DNA of 16,725 bases from Chrysochromulina tobinii (taxonomy: Eukaryota > Haptophyta > Prymnesiales > Chrysochromulinaceae), in NCBI GenBank assembly GCA_001275005.1, contig JWZX01002888.1:1-16725 (forward strand), written 5' to 3'. The translations under genes were made by a program, and so were the position numbers. This document shows positions 8,713-16,725 of this stretch, one piece after another (positions within the stretch are counted from its first letter, which is position 1; every line of letters starts with the position of its first letter). The notes beneath the pieces were generated by a model. It ran no database searches. It saw nothing but the letters and a program-made list of their open reading frames with translations, and had not been told where the DNA came from.

Positions 8713-8934
8713 TGATGCTCATCACGTGAAAAGAGCACGTGAAAAGGGCTTTGAAGGAACACATCACACGTGAAGACCAGCAAGCCCCCTTCTGGGCGAC
8801 ATACACTGTGTGGCGTGTTGTGGGGGGGTTGTCGGCTTCAAACAGGGTTTGAGAAACGAAAGTCCGTTTTCCTCCTCGCTTGCTCGCTCACGGTGTTTGT
8901 AACGAAAGCTGAACCCGCTCGACTCCGAGCAGCC
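8713..8934. promoter_or_regulatory. Divergent promoter with three CACGTG boxes
   Basis: It lies between the divergent frame-broken gene (-) and C2 gene (+). CACGTG occurs at 8723-8728, 8736-8741 and 8767-8772; the first two are part of an 11-bp direct repeat CACGTGAAAAG, 13 bp apart. CACGTG is the G-box/E-box bound by bHLH or bZIP factors in many eukaryotes. No TATA box was seen. Regulation is inference. Confidence 0.45.
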
Positions 8935-10018
8935 ATGAGCATGTCCGCGCCGTGGACGCGGCCTGGCATCACGATCGTGCCCAAGGGCGTGCTGAAAAGC
9001 CCGCCACCTCTTTTCGCCAAGCAAGACGAACTCGAGGATGTCATCATCCAGAAGATCATGAAGAATGCCTTCAACAGCCGGGACCGAAAAGTGCCCGAGG
9101 AGAATGACTATTGGAAGCGTCGACGCCCAGATACCGCCAACATTCCTTGCTACCCGAAGGCCTCGCCGGTTCGGCCCGTGCCACGCGCGCGCCAGTACTC
9201 GTGGCGTGGCGGACCGGCAAAGGGAGAGCTACAGGTGATGGTGAAGACAGCGACCAGCCTCATTGCGGCTGACCTCGAGGGCACATCAGACCCGTACGTA
9301 GTCATCGAATGCGGCGGACAGAAGCGGAAGACGGAGGTGCAGTACAAGACGCTTGATCCGGTGTGGGATCAAGTGCTCACGATGCGGGGCATCCTCGACG
9401 ACTTTGTCGAGACGCGCTTGAACCTGCGAGTCTTCGATTGGGATGCGATCGGCTCGCCGGATGTGATCGGCGAGGTGACCGTGATTTTGACGGAGCTGTG
9501 GAAAAAGGGGACGATGGAGTTCAACGAGCGGCTCGTTGGTGAGGCCGGCGGCCGCTCGTATGGGCGCATCGTCTTCAGCGTCACGTGGGTGCCTGCTGAC
9601 GAATTCCTCTCCAAGATCGGATCTCCCCGAACAAGCCTTTATCCGTTGACCTCGCAGGGCATGTTGGCCGCCGGGCAGCACGGGTCGACCGCAAGTATCG
9701 GCTCGCCCCAGCAGAGCACGACGACCGTTGAGCTGCCTCCAGTGCCGGTCCTGCTCCCGAGCAAATTCGATTGGGTCATGCTCACGTACCAGCGCCAGCC
9801 GCAGCATCTTCACACCACCGAGGAAGCTCTCAACAGCGCCAGCGTCGCGGCGCTGTCCATCCCGCGCAACGCGCCCGTTCTCAGGCGGGATCGCCGATCT
9901 GGCGTCATCTCGCCGTGGTCACGGACGAATTCACTTTCGGTCCACGACGCCCGTGCTTAGGCGGCCGCGGTCCGCGACGGTCTTTGATCCCAAGCCCTTT
10001 GACGCCTGGCGCGTTTGA
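8935..10018 (+). CDS. C2-domain protein, two exons
   Basis: Spliced model: 8935-9884 joined to 9961-10018, 335 residues. One C2 domain spans about 97-219: GELQVMVKTATSLIAADLEGTSDPYV, with Asp113 and Asp119 in loop 1 and D168-W-D170 plus D176 in loop 3. These are the expected Ca2+-binding acids, so Ca-dependent phospholipid or membrane binding is plausible. The N-terminal 95 residues are basic/Pro-rich and unrecognised; the C-terminal third is low complexity, ending in TVFDPKPFDAWRV. There is no signal peptide or membrane segment. The ATG at 8935 is chosen because upstream in-frame sequence looks like UTR and the context is AGCCATGAG. If the intron is not removed, the frame stops at 9960 with a different short tail. 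Confidence 0.78.
9885..9960 (+). other. Putative GC-AG intron bordered by a 17-bp duplication
   Basis: The exon ends CTCAG; the intron begins GCGGGATC and ends GCTTAG (76 nt), and the exon resumes GCGGCC. Border copies 9872-9888 and 9948-9964 match at 15 of 17 bases, with AG|GC in both. Joining gives Arg-Arg-Pro-Arg and opens a frame to TVFDPKPFDAWRV. A 46-nt GT-AG alternative starting at 9915 would give nearly the same tail. Confidence 0.6.
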
Positions 10019-10218
10019 GAGATTTGAGAGATTCGTAACTGAACAAGCTGGACCCTACCAATATTGGCGAGAGACCCCAAGGCGCCAAGGGAGACCCCCT
10101 GAATTGCGGTGGGGGATTTACACAGGATCACAGTGTGATGAGTGTGTTTTGTTTGAACAGTTAATGACGCCCGCCCATCTGACTCAGTACGGGCGGGAGT
10201 TCACTCGCGCCGCCGAAT
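10019..10218. other. Convergent intergenic spacer with hairpin
   Basis: It lies between the C2 gene (+) and the small membrane protein gene (-). CCCGCCC (10170-10176) and GGGCGGG (10191-10197) form a 7-bp stem with a 14-nt loop. This might serve 3'-end formation, but eukaryotic terminators are not usually hairpins. Nothing else was seen. Confidence 0.4.
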
Positions 10219-10611
10219 TCATGCATCCAGGTCTATACTCGCAACCACGGGCGGCTTGAACGGCGTGAGGCCCTGCTTCTGGCACCGCCAGCGGACCACA
10301 TTCGACACAAAAGTGAAGGGCATGAAAAACCCTACGATAACGCCGAAAGCCTGACCGCCGCTGCCCATGAACGCACGCCGTGCAGCTGAAAGGCTCATCG
10401 TCGCTCGGTACGCTCCATAGCCGCCCGCAATTCCAGCTGCTGCTCCGGTCAGCGCCGAGTCTCGCAGGCACGCATCGCGTCTTTCGCGCCGCTTTGCGTT
10501 CTCGGCAATGGTCGCTTTGCGGCGTTCACTCCACGAAGCTGCCGACTCACGATCGAGTTTCGCGCTCGCCGCGACCTCCGCATGCCCTCCGCGATCAGCC
10601 AAAGTCGACAT
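10219..10611 (-). CDS. Small membrane protein with two TM segments, unknown
   Basis: The 130-residue model starts at the ATG at 10611. A longer open frame reaches 10827 but would run through the start of the divergent gene at 10776, so the internal Met is preferred. Residues 25-48 are basic and charged (RRKATIAENAKRRERRD). Two hydrophobic Gly/Ala-rich stretches follow at about 52-74 and 85-106, then a short C-terminal tail after RWRCQKQG. The pattern of a charged stretch then a Cys-Arg-x-Ser helix pair recalls small mitochondrial inner-membrane proteins such as COX20 or OCIA types, but I cannot assign a family. Confidence 0.6.
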   Translation of the reverse strand: MSTLADRGGHAEVAASAKLDRESAASWSERRKATIAENAKRRERRDACLRDSALTGAAAGIAGGYGAYRATMSLSAARRAFMGSGGQAFGVIVGFFMPFTFVSNVVRWRCQKQGLTPFKPPVVASIDLDA

Positions 10612-10775
10612 TGCTTCGCGCTCTCGAAAACCTTCCTTTCTTGTCGACACAAGATTCCATTCTTGACGAACACGGTCGAGTCCATCGCGAAACGTCTCAG
10701 ATGCCGCCGAGCTCGCTTTTTGCTCCGTTTCAGCGGGCGACGCCGTAACGTTTCCGGCCCGACAGCAGAACAACC

Positions 10776-11412
10776 ATGCCGTCCGAATACCACCAGGTGA
10801 GCAGGGCCGCGCACGCCCGGTTGCCATCCCTGTGATTCACCCAACGTCTCGCATCACATCTCGCTCGCAGCCGCCGCCGCAGCGCCAACCGTTCTCGTAC
10901 GTGCCGGACGGCACTTTCAGCACGCCACCGATCGTGCCCAACCAGGGTGAGTACGGCGTACGCAAGGCCACGGCGAGCCTAAAGCGGCCAATTACTGCGG
11001 AGCGTGCCTTTCCGAAGTGGGTCAATCCCTATCCGGACAAAATGCCCTTGCCCACCGCGGTGGGACCCGACCGACTTTTCGATTACTTCATCTCATTCCC
11101 GCGAGGTGACCTCGGTGCTCAGATGTTCCCGCGCGACCAGCCGAAGCGTGATGGGAACGCGTGGCTCGCCTCAGCGGGGAAGCAAGCGGTGGTAAGTGAT
11201 CTCAGCTGCTTCGGGATCCCTTGCGCCACTCGCCTTTGCTCGAGCTGACGCGTGCTGTGTCACTCTCGTCATCACAGCGTGAGATTGGGTCCGTGCCAAA
11301 ATCGATTGGGGTGCGGGCCTTCATCGCCCCAGCCAATCCCGGCATCATCATGTACCAGATGGTGCCGCCCCCGCCGAACAAGCTGGTTGCCCTTCAGGGC
11401 AGAATTGGCTGA
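10776..11412 (+). CDS. Conserved-looking protein of unknown function, three exons
   Basis: Exons 10776-10796, 10871-11191 and 11278-11412 give 158 residues. Exon 1 is only seven codons (MPSEYHQ) followed by a strong GTGAGC. Intron 1 is 74 nt ending CGCTCGCAG; intron 2 is 86 nt with GTAAGT and ATCACAG. Both are phase 0. The protein is Pro-rich, with motifs FSYVPDGTFSTPP, AFPKWVNPYPDKMP and IAPANPGIIMYQMVPPPP, and no signal peptide or membrane helix. I do not recognise it; clean splicing and ordered composition argue that it is a real gene. The start codon lies 165 bp from the divergent membrane-protein gene, so they probably share a promoter. Confidence 0.8.
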
Positions 11413-11701
11413 TCGCACCGATAGATTGCACAGAATCGGCATGTGATTCGAAATGCCGGCATACGTCTTACGCGGCGGGCTCCTCCGCCGTTAGGACAAA
11501 CAACAGCGACGACGATCTCCGATGTACTGTAGAGAACGTTCCGTGTCTGGCAAACAAATTAGAGAGTTAGCTCGTCGCATGTGTGCAAGCAAACGAGGTC
11601 GGGAGACAACACACGGCACACGCACCTTCATGTGCTTTTTTAGTAGAGCACAGCCAACACGTGACAACCGATCCTCCACTGCCTCGTTCTCGCTCGGACG
11701 A
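11413..11701. other. Convergent intergenic spacer
   Basis: This is the 3' region between the three-exon gene and UFM1. No recognisable element was seen. Confidence 0.5.
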
Positions 11702-12111
11702 TCAGTGCGCGCTGCTCGATTCGCTCCAACTCCGCAGCGTGCCGCCCACACGATCTCTTGGGATCAGGCGCAAGTCGCTGCCGTGCTTCAGAAAGACCTG
11801 GCCGGCTGTCTGTGCAGGGTTGATGCCAACGCCGTCGTTTGTAATGATGGCGGATGTCTCCACATTCTGCTTAAACTCCTCGGCAGCGTACTTGAGCACG
11901 GCGTTGAACGGCGCCGCCTCTGGCACCTTGAGCACGCGGTATGGCAGCTTCGGATCCGACGTGAGCGTGATCTTGAATTGCACCTGCACGAGAGCGCGGA
12001 CAAACCTTCAGCACTCGCGTGTGGACCGCTATCCATGGCGTGTGGTGGCTGTTGTTTGAGCGGGCGGACCTTGGCCGCGGCAGCGGGAGGAGCCTTCGGT
12101 GCTTCAGCCAT
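11702..12111 (-). CDS. UFM1: Ubiquitin-fold modifier 1 precursor, two exons
   Basis: Exons 12111-12070 and 11983-11702 give 107 residues. From V15 the protein matches UFM1 closely: [67 protein letters not shown]1 is conjugated to Lys of targets (for example ribosomal protein uL24 at the ER) by UBA5, UFC1 and UFL1 after UfSP protease exposes its C-terminal Gly. Here that Gly is G94, and K80 aligns with the chain-forming Lys69 of the human protein. A 13-residue tail follows G94, longer than the two-residue human tail. The N-terminal extension of 14 residues is Ala/Pro-rich, coded by exon 1. The intron is 86 nt, AAG then GTCCGC to GTGCAG. Confidence 0.95.
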
Positions 12112-12305
12112 GATGAGGAGCTCGCTGCTCTCACCCCTCCGAAGCTCGGAGCGACGAGCGAGTTTATGAGTGCGTCTCGGTGGAGATCTTGTTGCAATTG
12201 GCGTTTCAACAGAGTCACGCGGTAAACACGAAATCGACCTGTCGCCCCCTTTCGCGAACTCTTGCGCACTACTCACGAACTTCGAAATTCCCATTCCAAC
12301 GAACC
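12112..12305. promoter_or_regulatory. Divergent promoter of UFM1 and the VHL-like gene
   Basis: The two start codons are 194 bp apart and face away from each other, so both promoters must lie here. No TATA box or repeated motif stands out. Confidence 0.4.
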
Positions 12306-13302
12306 ATGTTGACTCTTCTACTTACGGCGCTGGTGCCCGCCCAGCAGCAGTGCGCGCCCGAGCTTTGCACTGGCGCTGGCACGACGGCATGCCCCACAGC
12401 CTCCGGAATCGTGAGCAAGCCGACGCTCTCCGGCCACAGAGAGAACGTGTACTTCCGCAACAGTGCCCGCTATCCCGCCGAGATTTCCAAAGTGGGTGCA
12501 GATGGCGTTGCAGTCTCGTACGGCGTGCTGCCGCCCGGCATGCGGAGGGCGGTCTCGACGTTCCACGGTGATGTCTGGCACGCGCGCGCCGTGAGCAGTG
12601 GCCACGTGAACGGCCGCCTCCTCCTCGAGCACCAGATCGGCGTGGTCAAGATCCAGGCCTGCGAATGTCCCCAGCCTGTCTTCGTCGACTGCAGCAAGAC
12701 GCCCACGATGCGCGATCGCGCCATGGTGAGCGACCCAGTGGTCTTCGAGAATCAGGCCAACCAACCCGTGGATCTCTTCTACTGGAACGGTGTGCAGTGC
12801 GCCGTCGATCCCCCCGTGTGCCACCCTTTCCTCTTTTCCCGCCCTCACCGCCCTGCCGCGACACCGCGCAGGCACGTGCGAGGAGCTCGTGAGCTGGGAC
12901 CAGGTCGGGGGCGTTCAGCCCCTCCAACGCAAGCCGATGCTCTCTACCCTCGGCCATACGTTCCGGCTGCGCTCGGCGGCCGACCGGCGGCTCTTGATGA
13001 CCCACACGCTCGACGATGTCGTCATTCGTGGCTGCTCCGACGAGGAGCAGGCGGTGCGCGCGGCGCCCGATGGGCTGGCCGCGCTGCGGGCGGAGGCGGC
13101 CTACTTTGAGCGCGAGCACGCCATGCTGCGCGAGGCCCTCGCGCTCGAATGGTCGCGCCTTGCGCTCGCCCTCGCAGGCTCGAATGCGAGCGCAGCCACG
13201 CCTTGGGCGCCTGCCGCGCTGCCAACCCAGCCAGCTGCCCGCGCGAGCGCCGTCACGCCGCTCGGCGCCGCCATGCCGGCGCTGCTCTCGATGACCAAGT
13301 AG
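12306..13302 (+). CDS. Secreted protein with two VHL-beta-like domains
   Basis: Exons 12306-12789 and 12872-13302 give 304 residues; the 82-nt intron (GTGTGC..CGCGCAG) joins W-N-G-T-C in phase 1. Residues 1-15 look like a short signal peptide (MLTLLLTALVPAQQQ). Two stretches fit the pVHL beta-domain pattern: about 47-113 (VYFRN..LPPG..STFHGDVWHAR) and 145-216 (VVFENQ..PVDLFYWNG..GHTFRLRS..LLMTHTL). Each has the N, the later G-x-x-W or G-H-x-F and a closing Cys or strand. About 228-265 is a Glu/Ala/Leu/Arg-rich helix that may form a coiled coil; the end is Ala/Pro-rich. In algae similar domains sit next to prolyl hydroxylases, but no catalytic domain is present here. There are ten or more Cys, in keeping with secretion. 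The domain name is a motif-level guess. Confidence 0.7.
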
Positions 13303-14134
13303 GCCCTCACGTGAGCACCTCGCCGAGAGTTGCCGACAACAGCATGCAGAGCGGAGAGGCGTAGTAAGTAAGTAGCAGTCGCCAGGCGGTTAACTCGGAA
13401 CCGAACAATCGACAGACTAGAAATCGTCAGTCCACTCAGGGGAACGCATGACCTATGGCCTATACACTCCGATCAGCACGCCGCACCCCCCACCCCGCAC
13501 CGCAGCCCTCGCTCCGCGCTTGACCGAGTTGTAAGACCGTTGACGAGACTTGAAAGGCGATTAAAAGAGAGAGGACAATTGGAGACGTTCAGAATCGGTT
13601 CGGTAGAGGCGAGACCAAAGGTGCGGGTTAACTGGGGCGGGGGAACAGCGACTCATCGGTGGGATGCCCCATCACGGGTGGACGGGTGAGGCTACATCCC
13701 ACCGTGCTGCCTATCACCCGATCAGTGTGGCGATCACCGTCCAACCGACGCTCTCCTAGCTCTCCCGCCGTCTGGTACGACCGCCTTCCGTCTGGTACGA
13801 TCCAAACATGTCTGAGGCAATCTCTCTAATTACGATCCTAGGATTCCAAAAGGTCTAGGGAAAAGCGGTATCCTATTGTATGCTAGGACGGGACTGGTGG
13901 CGCCGCGCGCGCGGGGCGGTGGTCACGCGGGGCGGGCGGGCGCGCGGGTGGGGCGGAAGAGTTCCGCGCGCGCGCACGCATGCCGCAAGCCCCGCCCCAA
14001 GTGCTGCCCCATCTCACGCTCGGAGGTCGACTCTCGCTGCACCCGGACAGGACCGGCTTCTGCGGCGCGGTGTGGGGCCTCTGTTTTGGTGGTGAACTTA
14101 TCTGCCGGCCGAACGTGCTCGTGGTCTGCGATCG
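13303..14134. other. Long intergenic region upstream of the LVIVD gene
   Basis: Its content differs from its surroundings: less GC-rich between about 13360 and 13880, then very GC-rich (CGCGCG runs) from 13895. It holds interleaved inverted repeats (13657-13720) and a CCGTCTGGTACGA direct repeat in two copies near 13768 and 13787. No supported coding frame was seen; frames from 13876 on are CG-rich shadows. It must contain the LVIVD-gene promoter. Confidence 0.5.
13657..13720. other. Interleaved inverted repeats
   Basis: CGGTGGGATG (13657-13666) pairs perfectly with CATCCCACCG (13695-13704). CGGGTGA (13683-13689) pairs with TCACCCG (13714-13720). The two stems interleave, so as RNA they would form a pseudoknot or two exclusive hairpins. 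Function unknown. Confidence 0.5.
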
Positions 14135-16715
14135 ATGGCTCGAGGACTCCTGCTCGGGATCGTCGCCGTGACGGCCTCGGCACATTCGCCTGTGCCGCCG
14201 CCTTTGACCGTAATGCCACCTCCGCCGCTCCCGCCCGCGCCCGACGTCGGCGGATTCAGCCCTCTGCCGTCGCCGCGACCGACTTCGACGGAGCTCGGAC
14301 GAGCCCTCCCGAGCAGCCTGCATGATGGGCGACAGCTCGCGCACTCCACAACCATCGTGGGCTCCGGGTCGATCGTGGGCAGCGTCACATCTGCGTCCGT
14401 TTTAGATTTAGTGCGTGCGACTCGACCCTGCGCATTGACCTCGGACGCCACGCCGCGCTCCCACGCCCCTCGAGCTTGCTCGCCCACTTGCACGGCCCCT
14501 CATGCCCTCTCGCGCTCGCGAGTCACTTGCTGTGCACACAGCCTTCAGCCGTCGTCGTGAGCGGCTCGTACGCTTACGTGGCGGCGTCTCAATCCGACTC
14601 GCTGGTGGTGATCGACATTATCAACCCTGCGTCTCCAGCCGTCCGGGGCAGTGTGGTGTCGTCGTCTCTTCTGGATGGGGTGCGTGAGGCGGGGAGCTGC
14701 GCGCGCGGATGGCGTCGGGCGCGCCGCGCTTGCGTCCGCACCGCCCATCATGCTCGCGGCCGCGGTGCCACCATCTGCTGAAGCCCTCTCGCGCTCTCAC
14801 GTGCTGTGCGCACAGGCGCGTTCCGTCGCCGTGAGCGGCTCGTACGCTTACGTGGTCGGTGAATCCTCCAAATCGCTTGTGGTGGTCGACATTAGCAACC
14901 CTGCAACTCCGGTCATCCGTGGCAGCGTAGTGTCTTCGTCTCTTCTGGATAGGGTGCGTGTGCGGCCTGGAGCTTGCGCGCGCCGATGGCATCGGGCGCT
15001 GCGGCATGTCCCGCCCATATGCTCTCGGCCGCGGCGCCACCACCTGCTGAAGCCCTCTCGCGCTCTCACGTGCTGTGCGCACAGGCTCATTTCGTCGCCG
15101 TGAGCGGCTCGTACGCTTACGTGACGGCATATCTATCGGACTCGCTGGTGGTGGTCGACATTAGCAATCCTGCGTCTCCAGTCATCCGTGGCAGCGTGGT
15201 CTCGTCGACCGTTCTGGATGGGGTGCGTGTGCGGCCTGGAGTTTTGCGCGCGCTTATGGCGTCAGGCGCGCCGCGCTTACGTCCGCGCCGTCCATGATGC
15301 TCGCGGCCGCGGCGCCACCGCCTGCTGAAGCTCTCTCGCGCTCTCACTCGCTCGCCCTCGCGTGCTGTGCTCACAGGCTTGGGGCGTCGCTGTGAGCGGC
15401 TCGTACGCTTACGTGACGACACATGACTCCGCCTCGCTGGTGGTGGTCGACATCAGCAACCCTGTGTCTCCAGTCATCCGGGGCAGCGTGGCGTCGTCGT
15501 CTCTTCTGGCTGCGGTGCGTGTGCGGCGTGGAGCTTTGCGCGCTCGGATGGCGTCGGGCGCCGCGGCATGCGTCCGCCCCGCCCATCATGCTCGCACCCG
15601 CGGCGCCACCGCCGTTGATGCCCTTTTGAGCGCTCACTTGCTCGCTCTCACGTGCTGTGCGCACAGGTGGCTGGCGTTGCTGTGAGCGGCTCGTACGCTT
15701 ACGTTACGGCAGTTGTCTCCAAATCGCTGGTGGTGGTCGACGTGAGCAACCCTGCGTCTCCAGTCATCCGTGGCAGCGTGGTGTCGTTGTCTCTTCTGGA
15801 CTTTGTGCGAGCGGCCTGGAGCTTTGCGCGCGCGGATGGCCTCGGGCGCCGCAGCATGCTTCCGCACCGCCCATCGTGCTCGCGTCCGCGGCGCCACCGC
15901 CTGCTGATTCCCTCGCTCGCTCTCACGTGCTGTGCACATAGGCTTGGGACCTCGACGTGAGCGGCTCGTACGCTTACGTGGCGGGGCGGGATTCCGACTC
16001 GCTGGTGGTGATCGACATTAGCAACCCTGCGTCTCCAGCCATCCGCGGCAGCGTGGTGTCGTCGTCTCTTCTTAATGGGGTGCGTGTGGCCATGAGCTAT
16101 GTCCATCATGCTTGCCCCCGCCCGCGGCGCGTACGCCGCTGATGGCCTCGCGCTCTCACTCGCTCGCTCTCACGTGCTGTGCACACACAGGCTAATGCCG
16201 TCGCTGTGAGCGGCTCCTACGCTTACGTGGCGGCGTCTCGTGCCGACGGGCTGACGGTGGTGCTTCTGGACCTGCACTCGCCCCCCCCTCCGCCGCGCTT
16301 GCTGCCGCCGCCGCCGCGCTCGCCGCCGCCGCCCTCGCCGCCGCCATCGCCGCCGCCGCCCTCGCCCTCGCCGCCACCGCCCTCGGCGCCGTCGCCGCCC
16401 TCGCCTCCACCTCCCTCGCCTCCACCTGCGCCACCGCCCATGACGTTCGGGCCTGGCACCTTCTACAACTCCATCACCCACCAATGCGAGATCGCGTGCG
16501 GCCCAAGCAGCGGTCGACGCATGGCCACCGAGGTGCCGCTCGACGCCGCGGATGAAGTGCAGATCCTTGGCGACCGGGTGCGCGACGTAACCAGCTACCT
16601 CGTGGAGCATCCGGAGGTCGCCGCGAGCATCAAGGATGAGGACTTTGCGAGCATCAGGAGCGAGGAGCTCCGCTCACGACTCAAGCAGCTTTTTGGGCAG
16701 CCGGCGCTCGCATAG
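14135..16715 (+). CDS. Secreted LVIVD-repeat beta-propeller with Ser/Pro-rich stalk, eight exons
   Basis: Exons: 14135-14410, 14542-14679, 14816-14953, 15085-15222, 15377-15514, 15667-15804, 15942-16079 and 16191-16715, giving 542 residues. All seven introns are phase 0, start GTGCG and end TG(C/T)(G/A/T)CACAG or TGCACATAG. Residues 1-18 look like a signal peptide (MARGLLLGIVAVTASAHS). Exon 1 ends with one propeller strand (IVGSVTSASVLDL). Exons 2-7 each code 46 residues of pattern xxxVAVSGSYAYV-x6-SLVVVDISNPxSPVIRGSVVSSSLLDG, and exon 8 begins with a seventh partial copy. LVIVD repeats form beta-propellers, so seven blades are predicted. A long S(P)n stalk (about 16280-16440) follows, probably hydroxyproline-glycosylated, then a C-terminal module with CEIAC and a helical end. 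It is likely a cell-surface or wall-linked binding protein; the ligand is unknown. Confidence 0.85.
14542..16190 (+). repeat. Six-unit tandem exon-intron array
   Basis: The unit is a 138-nt exon plus a 111-154-nt intron. The coding block GTGAGCGGCTCGTACGCTTA is identical in exons 2-7 and has one change in exon 8. Introns share GTGCGTG at the start, GC-rich middles with GCCCATCATGCTCGC-like blocks, and CTCTCACGTGCTGTGC before the 3' splice site. Similarity across intron and exon together shows duplication of whole exon-intron units at DNA level, with later homogenisation possible. Confidence 0.9.
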
Positions 16716-16725
16716 GGCAAGCGAG

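Noticed and set aside
8770-8934. N-terminal extension of the C2 protein
   Set aside because: No ATG start before 8935 in that frame, and the sequence holds promoter motifs; treated as 5' UTR and promoter.
10612-10827. N-terminal extension of the small membrane protein
   Set aside because: It would overlap the first exon of the divergent gene, and its composition is not distinctive; the ATG at 10611 is preferred.
13876-14344. Additional genes in the CG-rich stretch before the LVIVD gene
   Set aside because: Several overlapping open frames on both strands arise from high GC; none shows a recognisable motif or fits the clear signal-peptide start at 14135.

Overview
The window is nuclear DNA of a GC-rich, intron-bearing microbial eukaryote, most likely a flagellate alga. 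The evidence is spliced genes with GT-AG (and one probable GC-AG) introns of about 75-180 nt, both strands used with closely spaced genes, UFM1, a tubulin-tyrosine-ligase-like gene, secreted proteins with long Ser/Pro runs, and TTAGGG-type repeats. A haptophyte (Chrysochromulina/Prymnesium-like) is my best guess; a pelagophyte or other GC-rich alga is not excluded. No rRNA, tRNA, CRISPR or bacterial operon structure was seen.

Layout: 1-1779 (+) is the 3' part of a secreted-type protein with Pro-rich linkers and IPT/TIG domains. 2263-4145 (-) is a three-exon TTL-family gene. 4314-6512 (-) is a four-exon LRR gene. 6890-8712 (-) is a frame-broken gene with a gamma-glutamylcyclotransferase-like region and a 30-bp tandem repeat. 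8935-10018 (+) is a C2-domain gene. 10219-10611 (-) is a small membrane protein. 10776-11412 (+) is a three-exon gene of unknown function. 11702-12111 (-) is UFM1. 12306-13302 (+) is a secreted protein with two VHL-beta-like domains. 14135-16715 (+) is an eight-exon LVIVD beta-propeller protein with a Ser/Pro-rich stalk.

The most striking signal is in the introns. Four introns in three neighbouring genes are bordered by direct duplications of the exon sequence (about 10, 28, 23 and 17 bp), so that removing one copy plus the insert restores the reading frame. In three of them the duplicated site carries AG|GT or AG|GC and supplies both splice sites. In the TTL gene the insert is nothing but 70 bp of telomere-like repeat; its C-rich sense strand offers CTAAC branch-point-like motifs and a pyrimidine tract, and the intron splits the conserved E-V-N motif. 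This looks like intron birth by insertion of telomeric or other simple repeats at staggered breaks.

The second striking system is the LVIVD gene: six successive exons of exactly 138 nt, all between phase-0 introns, each coding one 46-residue blade-sized module. Variation is concentrated in two short stretches. This is a modular cassette that could change blade number without breaking frame.

The gene products do not form an obvious single pathway. UFM1, the TTL-like protein and the C2 protein are ordinary eukaryotic cell-biology genes, while the two end genes and the VHL-like gene look secreted or surface-associated.
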